Below are positions 9,084 through 18,029 of a stretch of DNA of 64,000 bases, piece by piece; the first letter of the stretch is position 1; every line of letters begins with the position of its first letter. The position numbers and the translations under genes are program-made. Below the pieces are notes generated by a model. That model worked only from the letters and a program-made list of their open reading frames with translations, was not told the DNA's origin and did not search any database. This DNA is from Thermoplasmata archaeon (GTDB lineage Archaea; Thermoplasmatota; Thermoplasmata; Thermoplasmatales; Thermoplasmataceae): positions 62,001 through 126,000 of the forward strand of contig JAKADM010000002.1 of assembly GCA_021820525.1 (NCBI GenBank), given 5' to 3'.

Positions 9084-9740
9084 ATGAAGCCTTGCCTCAT
9101 ATGGGATTTTGACGGAACCCTCTACAGGGGGGATAGACCATTTTCAATCTACGCATCCTATATACTGGAATTCTCCGGAATGGAAAGTGATGGCCATATT
9201 GAAGAGGTTCAGAGGAGGGTTGGAGATAATGAACAGTATTATGGAAATGACGGGTATGAAATTGTTGCGAAATATTTCAGCAATGTTGAGCCCGAAATAA
9301 TGCAGAAATCCTATGAAAGGATGAGGGAGGATCTTCTGCATCACCCTGAATATGTGGAAATTCCTGAAAAAATAGGAGAGATTCTGGAATTTGGAAAGGA
9401 AAGGTGTCTGATGATTCTTGCATCAAACTCCCCTGAACCCTATGTTACTCCATTTTTGAAAAAATTGGGTTTGATATCATATTTCCATCAAATATTTTCC
9501 AGCGCCAGAAAACCCGAGGGCATAAGAAGAATAATTGGAAACCTTCCAGAAAAACAGAAGGTCATGAGCATCGGTGACCATTATGTGAACGATATAATGC
9601 CGGCCATCGAAATGAAGAAGGATACTGCCTTCATATCAAAATATGTAAAATCTGGGATGGATGCAACCTTTTATGGAAAGAAGATAGAAGACATATACGG
9701 TGAAATCGTTAAATGGATTGAAAAAAGTTCAGATTCCTGA
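9084..9740 (+). CDS. HAD-superfamily hydrolase
   Basis: A 218-aa haloacid dehalogenase-type phosphatase. Motif I DFDGTLY begins at residue 8 (nucleophile Asp and acid/base Asp), motif II is LASNS, motif III Lys is within ARKPEGIRR, and motif IV is GDHYVND. A helical cap lies between motifs I and II, resembling phosphoglycolate phosphatase-like members. Substrate cannot be told. It starts 74 bp after the GTPase and ends directly against the convergent ABC ATPase gene. Confidence 0.85.
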   Translation: MKPCLIWDFDGTLYRGDRPFSIYASYILEFSGMESDGHIEEVQRRVGDNEQYYGNDGYEIVAKYFSNVEPEIMQKSYERMREDLLHHPEYVEIPEKIGEILEFGKERCLMILASNSPEPYVTPFLKKLGLISYFHQIFSSARKPEGIRRIIGNLPEKQKVMSIGDHYVNDIMPAIEMKKDTAFISKYVKSGMDATFYGKKIEDIYGEIVKWIEKSSDS

Positions 9741-10769
9741 TCATATGGACGGTATCTTTACATCAACCCTCTTTTCATCCTTGAAGAATACGGCATTTTT
9801 AAGATCCAGGATAACACCAACCTCGGTTCCATATTTGATCTTTCTGTCCTTGGCTATCCTCGTCATGATCTTGATATCCCCAACATTAACATTCAAAAGA
9901 GTCTGGGCGCCAAGAAACTGGGAATATCCTGCAACACCAGAAAGCTGATGGGGATCCTTCTTCTCAACAATATAGATATCTTCATTCCTTATGCCCATGG
10001 TGTCATAGTCGCCTTCAATGCCAAGGGATTCAACGGATTCCCTCGGAAAGAGGTTTATTCCTCCAAGGAAACCTGCAACAAAGAGATCGTTTGGTTTTCC
10101 ATAAACCTCCCTGGGCTTTCCCATCTGCACAATCTCACCCTTATGGACAACAACGACGGAATCGCCCAGTGCCATGGCCTCTTCCTGATCATGTGTCACA
10201 TGAATCACGGTTATGCCAAGCTTTCTCTGGGTATCCTTTAGATAACCTCTCAGATCAACCCTGACCCTTGTGTCAAGATTGGAAAGAGGCTCATCCATGA
10301 GGAGTATTTTTGGATTTTTTACCACAGCCCTTGCAAGGGCAACCCTCTGCTGCTGGCCTCCACTTAACTGTTTCGGGAACTTCCCAACCTGATCGTGGAG
10401 CTGCATGACTTCCACTACCTCATCCACACTTTTCTTTATTTCTGATACAGGTCTCTTTTCAACCGTAAGGGGAATGGCAATATTCTGGTATACTGTAAGG
10501 TGTGGGTACAGGGCATAGTTCTGAAAAACAAGACCAACACTCCTCTTCCATGAGGGCACATTGGTTACATCCTCGCCTCCAATGACAACCTTTCCCCTAT
10601 CTGGTGTTTCCAGGCCTGCGACGATCCTCAAAAGGGTTGTTTTTCCTGAACCTGAAGGACCGAGAACAACTATGTATGAATCATCCTCAAATTCTAGTGT
10701 GTCAACAGATATTGCCCTGAACTTCCCAAATTTCTTCTCTATGCCATAAAGGCCAAACTGTGAACTCAA
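9741..10769 (-). CDS. Sugar ABC transporter ATP-binding protein (MalK/UgpC type)
   Basis: The 342-aa ATPase subunit of the importer encoded by the three-gene minus-strand operon 13947-9741. Walker A GPSGSGKTT at 37-45, signature LSGGQQQR from 135, Walker B LLMDEP at 156-161, H-loop THD, and a C-terminal TOBE-like domain from about 240 as in MalK-type carbohydrate ATPases. Its ATG overlaps the permease stop by 4 nt (ATGA). It drives uptake of an unknown sugar or oligosaccharide. Confidence 0.92.
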   Translation of the reverse strand: MSSQFGLYGIEKKFGKFRAISVDTLEFEDDSYIVVLGPSGSGKTTLLRIVAGLETPDRGKVVIGGEDVTNVPSWKRSVGLVFQNYALYPHLTVYQNIAIPLTVEKRPVSEIKKSVDEVVEVMQLHDQVGKFPKQLSGGQQQRVALARAVVKNPKILLMDEPLSNLDTRVRVDLRGYLKDTQRKLGITVIHVTHDQEEAMALGDSVVVVHKGEIVQMGKPREVYGKPNDLFVAGFLGGINLFPRESVESLGIEGDYDTMGIRNEDIYIVEKKDPHQLSGVAGYSQFLGAQTLLNVNVGDIKIMTRIAKDRKIKYGTEVGVILDLKNAVFFKDEKRVDVKIPSI

Positions 10770-12475
10770 CTTACATTACCCCCAACTCTCCAGAGCTTCT
10801 CAATCCTTCTTCTTGCTATGTAAATCAGGATGAGTGATGGAATAATACTTATTACACTTGCCGCAGAAAGTGCTCCATAATTGAATGCCTCATGGCCAAT
10901 GGTTGAACCCACAAATATGGTTGCAGTCTGTGCTCCCGATGGATTTGCCAGTGACATGTTAAACGGTGTATATGTGAGGGCAAGTGGGAATATGAGTGCA
11001 CCCCATGCCAGTATGAATGAATAGAGAAGTGTAACAGATATGCCATCTCCACTCAATCTTAAAATGACGGAATAAAATGTTTTGAAAACATTCATTCCAT
11101 CCATGTTTGCAGCCTCATCAATATGCTTTGGGAAGTTTGTATAGAAGTTGTAAAGCATCCAAATGGTCAGTGGCATAACAAACACAGGATAGGCTATGAT
11201 TAAACCCCACCATGAATTGATCAGGCCAACTGCATTTACGATTTCAAAGACAGGTATCATGAATATGACTGTTGGAAGAGAGTATATGAAGAGGATGAAG
11301 CCGATAAACTTCAACCCACCAATTCTGTATCGGGATGTTGCATAGGCTGCAGGAGCTCCTATGAGAAGAACAAGGAGGGATGTACCCAGTGATACTGCAA
11401 GGCTTGTGAGGAAATAGGGGCTGCCCCTTATATAACTGAGGGTGTAGTGGGCAGTCGTAACTATATAAGGTATGATAATTGGAGGAATAGCCACGATTTC
11501 AGGATTTGTTTTGATCGATTCAAGTATGAGCCACATAAAGGGAAACAGAAAGAAGGCAAGATAGAGTATGGTAAAGAACCAGGCAAGGTATCTGGGAGTT
11601 TCCTTATTTGGCATGAAGTTGAAAAACTGCCTTCCACTGCTCTTTCTTTCCCACAGTGTGAGTCTTACAAAGAGAAGGGCAATTACTGTGGATATGCCTG
11701 TCATTATGGTCATTAAAACTGCAGCAAAGCCCACATTGTCGGAGAAAAATAGCTGGTATGAGAAATAGGCAAGATCTGTTATGGAAAAGGGTGCAGCACT
11801 GCTCTTTACCACATATATGGGATCGAAGGTAAATGACCCATAAAGGATCATAAGGACCGTTGCAGAAAGTATGCTTGATTTCACATAGGGAAGATCGATT
11901 GTAAACAGTTTTCTGGCACCTATGATACCATCCATCTGGGATGCCTCTTCTATGGCAGGCGGTATGGATCTCAATCCGGAATAAATTATGAGAGTTGCAA
12001 GGGGTAAACTTGTCCATACATCAATCACAACAATCATCCAGGGATTGGAAAACAGATCAACCTTATCGATATAATACAGGACTCCGTAAAAGGGATTCAG
12101 CATGAAAGACCATATTACTGCAGCAGTCACAAGGGGTATAAGAGAAGAGAGAAGCACAAGAGGAAGAATATATGCCTTATTCAATCTCTTCATGAATGAT
12201 GCCAGAGGTACTGCCAGAACAATATCAAAAAGAGGTACAAGAAATGTGTATATGAGAGTATTTTCAAAAATCCTGTCAAGATGGGGAGTCTGAAAAAGTT
12301 CGTAATAGTTTTTCAGTCCAACAAAATAATATGCTCCTGTGTTAACATTCTCCTGCTGAAATGTCAAAATAATATTCTCAATCATGGGGTAAAGGGCAAA
12401 AATTAAAAAATATATGATTGCAGGAACAATTAAAAATAAAGCCTGTTTTTTGGTGGGTGATCTCATCCGGCTCAT
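10766..12475 (-). CDS. Fused double permease of a sugar ABC transporter (MalF-MalG type)
   Basis: A 569-aa membrane protein that joins two permease domains usually encoded by separate genes. The first half (1-280) has six predicted helices and an EAA-type loop EEASQMDG. The second half (about 295-569) has six helices and the loop DEAANMDGMNVF. The linker is short and charged (LWERKSSG...NKETPRY). Both halves match binding-protein-dependent sugar permeases. There is no sign of sequencing fusion: the frame is continuous and codon use is even. The gene starts 2 bp after the binding-protein gene and overlaps the ATPase gene by 4 nt. Confidence 0.9.
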   Translation of the reverse strand: MSRMRSPTKKQALFLIVPAIIYFLIFALYPMIENIILTFQQENVNTGAYYFVGLKNYYELFQTPHLDRIFENTLIYTFLVPLFDIVLAVPLASFMKRLNKAYILPLVLLSSLIPLVTAAVIWSFMLNPFYGVLYYIDKVDLFSNPWMIVVIDVWTSLPLATLIIYSGLRSIPPAIEEASQMDGIIGARKLFTIDLPYVKSSILSATVLMILYGSFTFDPIYVVKSSAAPFSITDLAYFSYQLFFSDNVGFAAVLMTIMTGISTVIALLFVRLTLWERKSSGRQFFNFMPNKETPRYLAWFFTILYLAFFLFPFMWLILESIKTNPEIVAIPPIIIPYIVTTAHYTLSYIRGSPYFLTSLAVSLGTSLLVLLIGAPAAYATSRYRIGGLKFIGFILFIYSLPTVIFMIPVFEIVNAVGLINSWWGLIIAYPVFVMPLTIWMLYNFYTNFPKHIDEAANMDGMNVFKTFYSVILRLSGDGISVTLLYSFILAWGALIFPLALTYTPFNMSLANPSGAQTATIFVGSTIGHEAFNYGALSAASVISIIPSLILIYIARRRIEKLWRVGGNVS

Positions 12476-12477
12476 CT

Positions 12478-13947
12478 TTAAAGGGTAATGCCCTGATCCT
12501 TAATGGCATTTACCCATTCTGTATAGGCTGTGCTCAATGCCGCGGATGCTGTTGTTTTCCCTTCAAAGTAATCCAGTATCTGTGAGTTCATATCCGGTAT
12601 GAGTGTGGGGAACAGAGGTGAGAGTGCAGTAATTACCGACGCATAGCTTTTGTTAAGAGTGATGTTTCTTGAATAGTTTACGAATGAGTGTACCCATCCA
12701 AATCCAGACATATTTGCAGCAACATCAAGACCAGAATATGTTCCCGGAAGGAAGGCAAATTTCTCTAATCCCATCTTATACTGAGATGGAGTTGTTGCAT
12801 AATTCAAAAATTCCACTGCGAGGCTCACATTGGTTGCATATGGATTTATTCCAAGGAATGTGGGTGAATAACCTGTAAATCCTCCTGGCATAAGAGCAAC
12901 TGAATAATTGCCTGCAACCTTTGATGTGTTTGAAGAATAGGTTGGGAAGAAGCTTGACCATGCTATTCCCATGGCATAATCTCCTGTGGCAAAGTACTCT
13001 TCCTGCTGGCTGTATCCTATGGGCTGAACACTGACAGAGGGCTCATACTGTGTTAGATTCTTATACATTTCAAGGGCTCTTATACCCTGGGTGTTGTTGA
13101 AAGATGGCATATACTGGCCATCACGGTATGCAAAATATGTCCAGTAGTTTGCAGATGAATTTGCGGGCACCCCTATGGTCTTATTTCCCTGAACGTAGGG
13201 ATAAAGCATATTGTAAAATGCATCTATCATTGAATGATGGGATGAATCTGGGAACATAAGGGCATATTTATTGTTATTTCCATTGAAAATTGTGTTGCTA
13301 TTTATGAAGGCTGCAGCATCCTGAAGGGCTGTGAAGTTCTTGAATGTCCTTGGATTGAAGCTGAAATGGTATTCGCTCATAAACTTTGCCTGCAATGTGG
13401 TGTTATTGAATATGGTTGTATTGTAAACAAGATTGTAACCTGTTACTGTATGCACAGGTATTCCGATTGTTTTCAGTATTGTTCCGTTTGTTGCAATCTG
13501 ATATCCTCCTGAATACATGTTTCCTGTGAGGAAGTTTGAAACGTCAATTGAATTCGGCCCTGTTGTTGGAATATTATAAAGGTATGGTGCAAGGGCAGCT
13601 GCCTGGGACGCATAATACATTACAATTGATGGGGAGGATGATTTTCCCTTAAGATCATTCTCCTCTGATGTGAGAAGGGATGAATAACCGGCAGTTGTAA
13701 TTGTGACCTTATATCCCGGGTGGGTGTTTTCGAAATTGGTTGCAACCTGTGAAATGTATTCACATGTATAACTTCCGCTTCCCACCAGGATAGTGAGCTG
13801 TTTATCTGGATTTGTCTTGCTTGATGATGAAGCAAGATATATACCAAGACCTGCTATGATGACAATAATAACAATGGCCAGAACTATAAATTTTGTCTTT
13901 CCACCGCTAATTCCCTTTATCTGTGAATCTGGATTTTGATTATCCAT
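12478..13947 (-). CDS. Extracellular sugar-binding protein of ABC transporter
   Basis: A 489-aa solute-binding protein, family 1 type. A single hydrophobic segment at about 20-40 anchors or exports it; the mature part begins with TILVGSGSYTCEYISQVATN and contains many N-x-S/T sequons, as expected for a glycosylated acidophile surface protein. Motifs such as NFENTHPGYKVTITT and GDYAMGIAW fit carbohydrate-binding members. First gene of the operon with fused permease and ATPase; a TATA box lies 26 bp upstream of the ATG. Ligand unknown. Confidence 0.87.
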   Translation of the reverse strand: MDNQNPDSQIKGISGGKTKFIVLAIVIIVIIAGLGIYLASSSSKTNPDKQLTILVGSGSYTCEYISQVATNFENTHPGYKVTITTAGYSSLLTSEENDLKGKSSSPSIVMYYASQAAALAPYLYNIPTTGPNSIDVSNFLTGNMYSGGYQIATNGTILKTIGIPVHTVTGYNLVYNTTIFNNTTLQAKFMSEYHFSFNPRTFKNFTALQDAAAFINSNTIFNGNNNKYALMFPDSSHHSMIDAFYNMLYPYVQGNKTIGVPANSSANYWTYFAYRDGQYMPSFNNTQGIRALEMYKNLTQYEPSVSVQPIGYSQQEEYFATGDYAMGIAWSSFFPTYSSNTSKVAGNYSVALMPGGFTGYSPTFLGINPYATNVSLAVEFLNYATTPSQYKMGLEKFAFLPGTYSGLDVAANMSGFGWVHSFVNYSRNITLNKSYASVITALSPLFPTLIPDMNSQILDYFEGKTTASAALSTAYTEWVNAIKDQGITL

Positions 13948-14258
13948 GTCCTCGCATCTTTCCTCACGTTATATATTTTTTTACGAGGTGCTATTGGGAA
14001 TATATATTTCATAATGTTTTGTAGATTTATAGATTTATAAATAAAGTCATTAAATTGTGTATAAAATATGGAAATTAACATGTCATGTAATCGCATGCTT
14101 CCTTCCTGCTTATGTATGTAATATTTCAAATTAAGTCATGAAAAAATAATATGAAGGTAGTTTTTGAAAGCTCTTTTAAATTAAAAAAATATTTGGATAA
14201 AACAGAGTATGGATAGGCCATGGCATTGAGAAATAAATGAAATGTTTTGAATAATATT
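13948..14258. other. Intergenic region upstream of the sugar ABC operon
   Basis: AT-rich 311 bp. The minus-strand TATA box (AAAATATATAA, 13969-13979) is centred about 26 bp from the binding-protein ATG at 13947. No RNA gene or conserved ORF seen in the rest. Confidence 0.5.
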
Positions 14259-14942
14259 TCAATATTTTTTTCCTCTGGATGAATATGATCTTGCTTCCTT
14301 AAGCGTATTTACAAATTCATCCCTGTTTATCCTTCCCGTGTTCACGTTCCTGGGGCTGGGATGGAAAAGGCAGTATAGCCGGATATCTTCAAAATCGTAA
14401 ATGCCGTTATTCACGAACTTTACCCCTGATGTCCCATAACCTCTTTCTTTCAACAGTCTTATAGCACTGTCAAAGGCAATTTTTCCAAGAACAATAAGGG
14501 ACTTCACATTATGCATCATATCAAACTCTGATTTCAGGTAGGGATGGCAATTGTTGATTTCATTCCTTTCCGGTTTATTGTCTGGCGGCACACATCTAAC
14601 TGACAGGGATATATATGCATCGATGTACTCAAGACCATCACCGGCATTTGTTGAAGTGGGCATATTCGTTATGCCAGCCTCGTAGAGGCATGATATGAGA
14701 AAGTCTGAACTCTTATCCCCGGTAAATACCCTTCCTGTCCTGTTTCCTCCGGAGGCTGCAGGTGCAAGGCCAATAAGGAGTATGGACCCATTTATATCAC
14801 CATATCCAGTGAGTGGTTTCCTCCAGAACTCCACATCCCTGTATTTTTTGGAGTCCTTAAGTACATTTTCCCTGAAATCAACAAGTCTTGGGCATTTTTT
14901 ACATGATATTATCTGATCTCTTAACGCTTCCATTTCCATCAT
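14259..14942 (-). CDS. Family 5 (type V) uracil-DNA glycosylase
   Basis: DNA repair enzyme removing uracil and related deaminated bases. The signature GLAPAASGGNRTGRVFTGD (motif A, where family 5 lacks the polar Asp of other families) and HPSPRNVNTG (motif B) are clear. Cysteines of the 4Fe-4S cluster are CKKC near residue 14, Cys in SVRCVPP and Cys in NNCHPYL. Length 227 aa is usual. In-frame ATGs at 14942, 14939 and 14933 are all possible; an AT-rich element near 14958-14968 favours one of the latter two. Stand-alone gene. Confidence 0.92.
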   Translation of the reverse strand: MMEMEALRDQIISCKKCPRLVDFRENVLKDSKKYRDVEFWRKPLTGYGDINGSILLIGLAPAASGGNRTGRVFTGDKSSDFLISCLYEAGITNMPTSTNAGDGLEYIDAYISLSVRCVPPDNKPERNEINNCHPYLKSEFDMMHNVKSLIVLGKIAFDSAIRLLKERGYGTSGVKFVNNGIYDFEDIRLYCLFHPSPRNVNTGRINRDEFVNTLKEARSYSSRGKKY

Positions 14943-15234
14943 ATAAATTCAGGGATTATTAATAAATGGTTCTCTTCATATGTTGAGAACAGATATACCG
15001 TGTCTGCCATGGGCCTTTGCCGGAAGAATATTATAAAGAAATATTCAGGATACCGAAACATTTTTTATGCTCTTACAGGGTGCTAAAGTTAATCTTGTTT
15101 GTAAATGGAACATTTCATGCATTTTAAATCACCAATCTGCATTTTCCATCAACATTGATGATTATTTTGAGCTTTAAGGAATTATTTTGAAAATGAAGTG
15201 GTGGAGGAAAAATTCATTTTATAAAAGAAATTTT

Positions 15235-17073
15235 TTATTGATTTTCCGGGACATATTTGAAGTAATACATCGGCACATTACAGTTATACGTATTATAATT
15301 TCCAGGTGTCACAAAGAATATTGGCGCTGTCCCTTTTGCCTGAAAAACTGAAAAATTTACTGATGAACCTGAGCTGGAATTGACATTGGGAAAGTTGCTC
15401 ATTGTAAATTCATTCACATGGGCAGAAGATGAGAGAAATACAGATATGGAGGACATGTCTGACAGAATTGATGACGAAAGTCCAATTTCAGATGTTTCAA
15501 GTGCAAGCTCATTCACAACATCATCCCCTGTGGCTGCACCCGGAACTATTCCAGTCACAGCGTTGATGGCAAAGGCCACCCCCAATACTGCAGTTACGGT
15601 TCCAACTGCTGAGTTTGCCCTTTCCATTGCAGAGTTTGCAGTATTGTATTCTGTTACATAATTTCCGTAATTAAATGCCGTAATTGTTGCTCCCGGGTTT
15701 AATGTTCCCGTATAAACTTTGTTAAAACCGAGATCATTGAGGAATGCGGACCAATCCTCTGCAGTTATGTTTGCAGAATTTGGGCCGCTGTAAGATGCGA
15801 GTTTATACAGGTATTGGTTTTCTCCCAGCTGTGAGGACATGGAAGTGATGCTCATAACAGTATATGGATTACCATATATTACACCACAGTAGAAATTCCC
15901 ATGGTCATCCATTATCTGTGTGTATACATCCCGGTATTCCACAGCGGAAAATGACACATCCGGAAGGTAAACTATGGACATATTTGATTTTGGTATACTT
16001 AAAGTGGGAAGACTGCCCGCGAGACCTGATATTGAACCATCACTGAATGAACCTGTGGTAGAATCCATTACCTGAGTACTCGAGGAGAAATCATCACATG
16101 CCTCTGCAGTATTGAAACTGATCCCACTCACCATAGAGAAATCTGCAAAGGATGTATCCAGAGTAGAACTGGATGGAAGATTCATTTCTGCGATGGTAAG
16201 TGGGAGAGGGCCGGTCCATGTCTTCTCTGCCACAACCTTTACAGTTGGGTTATAGCAGTATGGACATATTGGACCGGGGCCTGTTCCACCACCCGGAGGC
16301 CCAACCTGTCCATCTGTTTTAGATAATGTGGGAATGACCCTGTGCAGATCCTTGAAATCGCTCAGGTTAACCTTTCCCACGAAGGATGGGTGTGATAGAT
16401 TGAAATATATCTGAGATGAGAATGAATTTAACTGTGGATTCTGGTTTGTGAGAAAGCTGTTGAGATTATTGAATACGCTCTGGAATGGCGAATATTGAAT
16501 GTTATTGTAATATCTGTATTCATATATTGTGCCGTTGATCAAAATGGAATAGGATGCCTGAAGCATGACTGAAACTTTGCTTGTGTTTGATAATCCACTG
16601 TACCTCCACTGCATTGCAATGTTGTAAAAGTTCTGTCCAAGGATTCCTTTATAGTTTCCATCTGAAGAGAGCCTTCCATTTAAAAGGGAAATATAATAGG
16701 GATTTCTCGTTATATTCTGATCACACATGTTCACATAAAATCCCTGTGATGTTCCATTAATGGCCCCAGGTACTGGCGAAAGTATGGAAAAGAAAACGTT
16801 TTCAGGATTGTAGTAGCTGATCAATTTTCCATTGTGATTCACATAGGGTAAAACAAAGGGTGGTGATCCTGAAAAATGGATGGAAAGATTCACAGGAATG
16901 CCGGGAGTTGATGTATGGTTATCCATAATAACAAAAGATCCGATTGATATCACAACTGCTCCAGCAATTATTATGGCCAGGAGTTTGACTCCTGTCACTC
17001 TCCTGCCTGAAGATAAAGATGTTTCGGAAGGATCATTTTTCCTGTCTTTCTTTTCATATGACTCTCCAGTCAT
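15235..17073 (-). CDS. Secreted or membrane-anchored protein of unknown function
   Basis: 612 aa from the ATG at 17073, which is preferred over the GTG at 17091 because a TATA box lies 27 bp upstream. A charged N-terminus is followed by one transmembrane segment (about 29-50); the rest is Ser/Asn/Thr-rich with many N-x-S/T sequons, so an exterior location is likely. A proline/glycine linker carries a CPYC motif in the middle (ICPYCYNPTVK), and a second hydrophobic stretch (AVLGVAFAINAVTGIVPG) lies near the C-terminal quarter. I do not recognise a family. It is flanked by intergenic DNA on both sides and appears monocistronic. Confidence 0.75.
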   Translation of the reverse strand: MTGESYEKKDRKNDPSETSLSSGRRVTGVKLLAIIIAGAVVISIGSFVIMDNHTSTPGIPVNLSIHFSGSPPFVLPYVNHNGKLISYYNPENVFFSILSPVPGAINGTSQGFYVNMCDQNITRNPYYISLLNGRLSSDGNYKGILGQNFYNIAMQWRYSGLSNTSKVSVMLQASYSILINGTIYEYRYYNNIQYSPFQSVFNNLNSFLTNQNPQLNSFSSQIYFNLSHPSFVGKVNLSDFKDLHRVIPTLSKTDGQVGPPGGGTGPGPICPYCYNPTVKVVAEKTWTGPLPLTIAEMNLPSSSTLDTSFADFSMVSGISFNTAEACDDFSSSTQVMDSTTGSFSDGSISGLAGSLPTLSIPKSNMSIVYLPDVSFSAVEYRDVYTQIMDDHGNFYCGVIYGNPYTVMSITSMSSQLGENQYLYKLASYSGPNSANITAEDWSAFLNDLGFNKVYTGTLNPGATITAFNYGNYVTEYNTANSAMERANSAVGTVTAVLGVAFAINAVTGIVPGAATGDDVVNELALETSEIGLSSSILSDMSSISVFLSSSAHVNEFTMSNFPNVNSSSGSSVNFSVFQAKGTAPIFFVTPGNYNTYNCNVPMYYFKYVPENQ

Positions 17074-17522
17074 TATTACTATATCACACACCCATATATA
17101 TATAGTTTATACATAAATTACATTGCTAAATGAATTCATTTTGAAAAAAATAAAAATTAAAGTGGTACCTTCAGGGAATCCATATTTCAATTCATGGCAG
17201 TATTTTGAGATCAGAAAATGTGAAGAAAAAGGGAATCATCCTGGGATAAGTTTAGACGCATATGGTTTTAACACCATCTGAAACTTATTATGAAAATATC
17301 TTTCAATCTTATTCGTATAATAATATGGAGATTTGGTTATGAACACAGTATGAGAATGGTTCAATTATTCCTTTAGAACCATGAAGTATAAGGGAATTTT
17401 TGTGCTTTGCCTTAAAAAGGCATGTGAAAATTTACATTTCAATTCCTCAACCCTGAATGGGATTATTTAGTGGTTTGTTGATTCATGCTCAAACATAAAT
17501 AAGTTAAGAATATTCCATAGTT
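17074..17522. other. Divergent intergenic region, 449 bp
   Basis: It holds the TATA box TATATATATA (about 17095-17104) for the secreted protein on the minus strand and ATAAATAAG (17495-17503) 26 bp before the plus-strand ATG at 17523. A short stem GCCTT-AAA-AAGGC lies at about 17410-17422. Otherwise no gene or RNA seen. Confidence 0.45.
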
Positions 17523-17966
17523 ATGAAGACAGCCCAGCTTGCATCTGGAATAATCCTTCTGGTTCTATATGCTCTGGCTTACATTTACAGGGAATCCATA
17601 CTGGCTCTACCCCTTCTCTTTCTGGGAGTATTCATGGTACTGGCAGGTGCAAGGGCAAAAAATCTCAAGGGGATTCAGAAAAAAGAGGCACTTACCATAT
17701 TTGATGGATTGATAGCCATAGGCAGGGAGAAGATAAGGAGGGGGGAAATGACTGTGAGTGAGGAAGTTTTCCTTTCATCAATGGAGAAATTGAAGCCGTT
17801 TATAATGAAGCAGGATTCCATGCCCCAGCTTGGATTTAACTCCATATATCTGAACTACAGAAATGAGGCGGAGGCTGAGAATGAAATGAAAAATATATCA
17901 TCCCTCGGAATGAGCTGTATATATGTCCACGATAAGAGCAATCATTCTGTTAAAATTGACTTTTAA
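17523..17966 (+). CDS. Small membrane protein, unknown function
   Basis: 147 aa. Two hydrophobic segments at about 7-23 and 28-43 (ALPLLFLGVFMVLAG) are followed by a soluble helical C-terminal region rich in Glu/Lys ending in IYVHDKSNHSVKIDF. A TATA box 26 bp upstream supports a leaderless start. It precedes the CoA-transferase by 63 bp on the same strand. No family recognised. Confidence 0.7.
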   Translation: MKTAQLASGIILLVLYALAYIYRESILALPLLFLGVFMVLAGARAKNLKGIQKKEALTIFDGLIAIGREKIRRGEMTVSEEVFLSSMEKLKPFIMKQDSMPQLGFNSIYLNYRNEAEAENEMKNISSLGMSCIYVHDKSNHSVKIDF

Positions 17967-18029
17967 TCCTCAAAGGGCTTAACTGTAAAGGGCAAGATTT
18001 CTATAACAATTTAAACTGATCTCATTATT

